Positions 6,449-7,696 of a stretch of DNA of 7,696 nt are shown piece after piece (position 1 is the first letter of the stretch; the number at the start of each line of letters is the position of its first letter). The DNA is taken from assembly GCA_003555385.1 (NCBI GenBank), contig PWHO01000030.1, positions 1 through 7,696 on the forward strand, given 5' to 3'. The notes beneath the pieces were generated by a model. The model had not been told where the DNA came from. It searched no databases and was given only the letters and a program-made list of their open reading frames with translations. Source of the stretch: Bacteroidales bacterium. GTDB taxonomy: Bacteria > Bacteroidota > Bacteroidia > Bacteroidales > UBA7960. The position numbers and the translations under genes were made by a program.

Positions 6449-7459
6449 GTGGGCGCTATCGATACAGGGATTCACAGGCAAAGCATTCGCATAGGGAAGG
6501 TTACCTTTCCTCAGTTGCCTATAATACTGGCACCCATGGAAGACATTACAGATCCTCCGTTCCGCTTGCTGTGCAAAGAGATGGGAGCTGACTGGGTGTA
6601 CACGGAATTTATTTCTGCTGACGGGCTGATCAGAGATTCGAACAAAAGCCTTCATAAGCTGGACATCTACCCGGAAGAACGACCTGTCTCTATACAGATT
6701 TTCGGCGCCCATGCTGATGCCATGGTCGGCGCAGCAATGGTTGCAGAGAAAGCAGCCCCCGATTTTATTGACATTAATTTCGGATGCCCTGTTCGCAAGG
6801 TGGCCTCCAAAGGTGCCGGCTCCGGGATTATGAACGATATCCCCAAAATGGAGGAAATGACCCGCCGGATTGTCAAAGCAGTGAACCTGCCTGTGACCGT
6901 AAAAACCCGCCTGGGGTATGACCGCGAACACCAGCAGATTGTTGAGATCGCAGAGCGGCTGCAGGATTGTGGCATTGCTGCTTTGGCCATTCACGGACGT
7001 ACGCGCTGCCAGATGTACCGGGGGATGGCTGACTGGAGACTGATCGGGGAGGTAAAAAAGAACCCGCGGATGCATATCCCCATTATCGGGAACGGCGACA
7101 TCTGTGACGGACCAGCTACGTTGGAAGCCTTTGAAAAGCACCAGGTGGACGGGGTGATGGTCGGAAGGGCCTGCATCGGAAACCCATGGATATTTAAGGA
7201 AATCCGGCATTATCTCTCCACGGGTGAGCAATTGCCCTCACCGGGATTAAAGGAGAGGCTGGAAGTGTGCCGCCGGCACATTGAACTTTCTGCTGGGTGG
7301 AAGGGTGAAAAGACCGCCTTATTTGAGATGCGGAAACATTACAGCAATTATTTCAAGGGCGCTCCCGGCTTCAAGCCTTACCGGGTCAGGCTGGTAACCG
7401 CCGGTTCGCTGGGGGAACTGAATCAGGTTATGGACGATATCGAAAATTCCTTTACATGA
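6449..7459 (+). CDS. dusB: tRNA-dihydrouridine synthase, DusB type
   Basis: A 336-residue FMN- and NADPH-dependent enzyme that reduces specific uridines in tRNA D-loops to dihydrouridine. An N-terminal TIM barrel carries the FMN-binding APMEDITDPPFR (28-39), the signature INFGCPVRKV with the catalytic Cys113, and KGAGSG (121-126). Further motifs are KTRLG (152-156), HGRTRCQMYRGMADW (182-196), and the phosphate-binding GNGDI (214-218) and GVMVGRACIGNPWIF (235-249). The helical C-terminal tRNA-binding domain covers about 265-336, including MRKHYSNYFKG. Length is normal. The start is a GTG: between the in-frame TAA at 6410-6412 and the first in-frame ATG at 6536, inside the FMN motif, there is no ATG. 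GTG adds about 12 residues before the usual family beginning (IRIGKVTF), so an even rarer start such as the ATT at residue 12 or 13 cannot be excluded. It is divergent from the CPBP gene and ends four bases from the HAD gene. Confidence 0.93.
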   Translation: MGAIDTGIHRQSIRIGKVTFPQLPIILAPMEDITDPPFRLLCKEMGADWVYTEFISADGLIRDSNKSLHKLDIYPEERPVSIQIFGAHADAMVGAAMVAEKAAPDFIDINFGCPVRKVASKGAGSGIMNDIPKMEEMTRRIVKAVNLPVTVKTRLGYDREHQQIVEIAERLQDCGIAALAIHGRTRCQMYRGMADWRLIGEVKKNPRMHIPIIGNGDICDGPATLEAFEKHQVDGVMVGRACIGNPWIFKEIRHYLSTGEQLPSPGLKERLEVCRRHIELSAGWKGEKTALFEMRKHYSNYFKGAPGFKPYRVRLVTAGSLGELNQVMDDIENSFT

Positions 7460-7463
7460 ACCC

Positions 7464-7696
7464 TCACTGAAGTCCTCTGCCCGATCCATCCGCAATCAGT
7501 GTTTCAATGTCCTCCCGCAGGTGGTGATGATCCGTAAACAAATCATTTACCTCCATACACTGCACATCAAGCCATACTGCATTCAACCCTGCTTTACGCG
7601 CACCCTCCACATGCTGGAAGGAGTCATCAATAAATAAGGTTTCGCCGGCATGCAGGCCCTGGTCAGACAATACATGCGTATAGATTTCCCGGTCCG
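7464..7696 (-). CDS. HAD-superfamily hydrolase, C-terminal part (5' truncated by window edge)
   Basis: The frame runs from the right edge of the window to TGA at 7464-7466, giving 76 visible residues from DREIYTHVLSDQGL onward; the start codon and the nucleophile Asp motif lie outside. The visible part carries the final HAD motif: ETLFIDDSFQHVEGARKAG, with the paired acidic residues (DD) that bind Mg2+, followed by LNAVWLD. The DREIY at the edge is the usual sequence just after the motif III lysine (KPDxxIY). This matches the HAD-IA haloacid dehalogenase/phosphoglycolate-phosphatase-like group; many of these are small-molecule phosphatases, but the substrate cannot be read from this end. A polar tail of about 35 residues with HHH follows. 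The TTG at 7668-7670 is internal and not a start. It converges on dusB with four bases between stop codons and no visible terminator between them. Confidence 0.87.
   Translation of the reverse strand, partial: DREIYTHVLSDQGLHAGETLFIDDSFQHVEGARKAGLNAVWLDVQCMEVNDLFTDHHHLREDIETLIADGSGRGLQ

Noticed and set aside
6440..7231. 263-codon open frame on the minus strand opposite dusB
   Set aside because: The plus strand has all the DusB motifs over the whole stretch; the antisense frame has none and is His/Cys-rich in a shadow-like way.

Overview
The window looks like an ordinary chromosomal segment of a member of the Bacteroidota, most likely class Bacteroidia. Three things point there. The DnaX tail at the left edge ends in the lysine-rich, NPxxxxL-type tail I associate with Bacteroidota DnaX. 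The likely promoters carry the Bacteroidota -7 element TAnnTTTG, including two copies of TTTTGTACATTTG. The starts have A/T-rich leaders without clear Shine-Dalgarno sequences. Coding density is high, and I see no mobile elements, RNA genes, CRISPR arrays or signs of recent transfer.

Layout, left to right. Positions 1-335 hold the 3' end of dnaX (+). A 163-base gap with a likely promoter follows. A two-gene operon (+, 499-3920) encodes two exported M16B (pitrilysin/insulinase-type) peptidase subunits. The first carries the zinc site but lacks the Arg/Tyr substrate-binding pair. The second lacks the zinc site but carries the Arg/Tyr pair, and has about 200 extra C-terminal residues that look like an outer-membrane-lipoprotein-sorting (LolA-like) domain. 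A strong intrinsic terminator (3941-3978) closes the operon and runs straight into a promoter for a YihY/BrkB-family inner-membrane protein (+, 4029-5363) with a C-terminal winged-helix-like domain. Converging on it is a CPBP-family intramembrane protease gene (-, 5445-6395). Divergent from that is a dusB-type tRNA-dihydrouridine synthase gene (+, 6449-7459). Last comes the 3' part of a HAD-family hydrolase gene (-, 7464 to the window end), four bases from the end of dusB.

The two M16 genes very probably form one heteromeric periplasmic protease, each supplying half of the active site, as in mitochondrial processing peptidase. The other genes are unrelated housekeeping or membrane functions. 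The points most worth a second look are the complementary split of the M16 active site, the domain fused to the inactive subunit, and the palindromic pair of face-to-face -7 elements between the CPBP and dusB genes. I found no evidence of a wholly new system.
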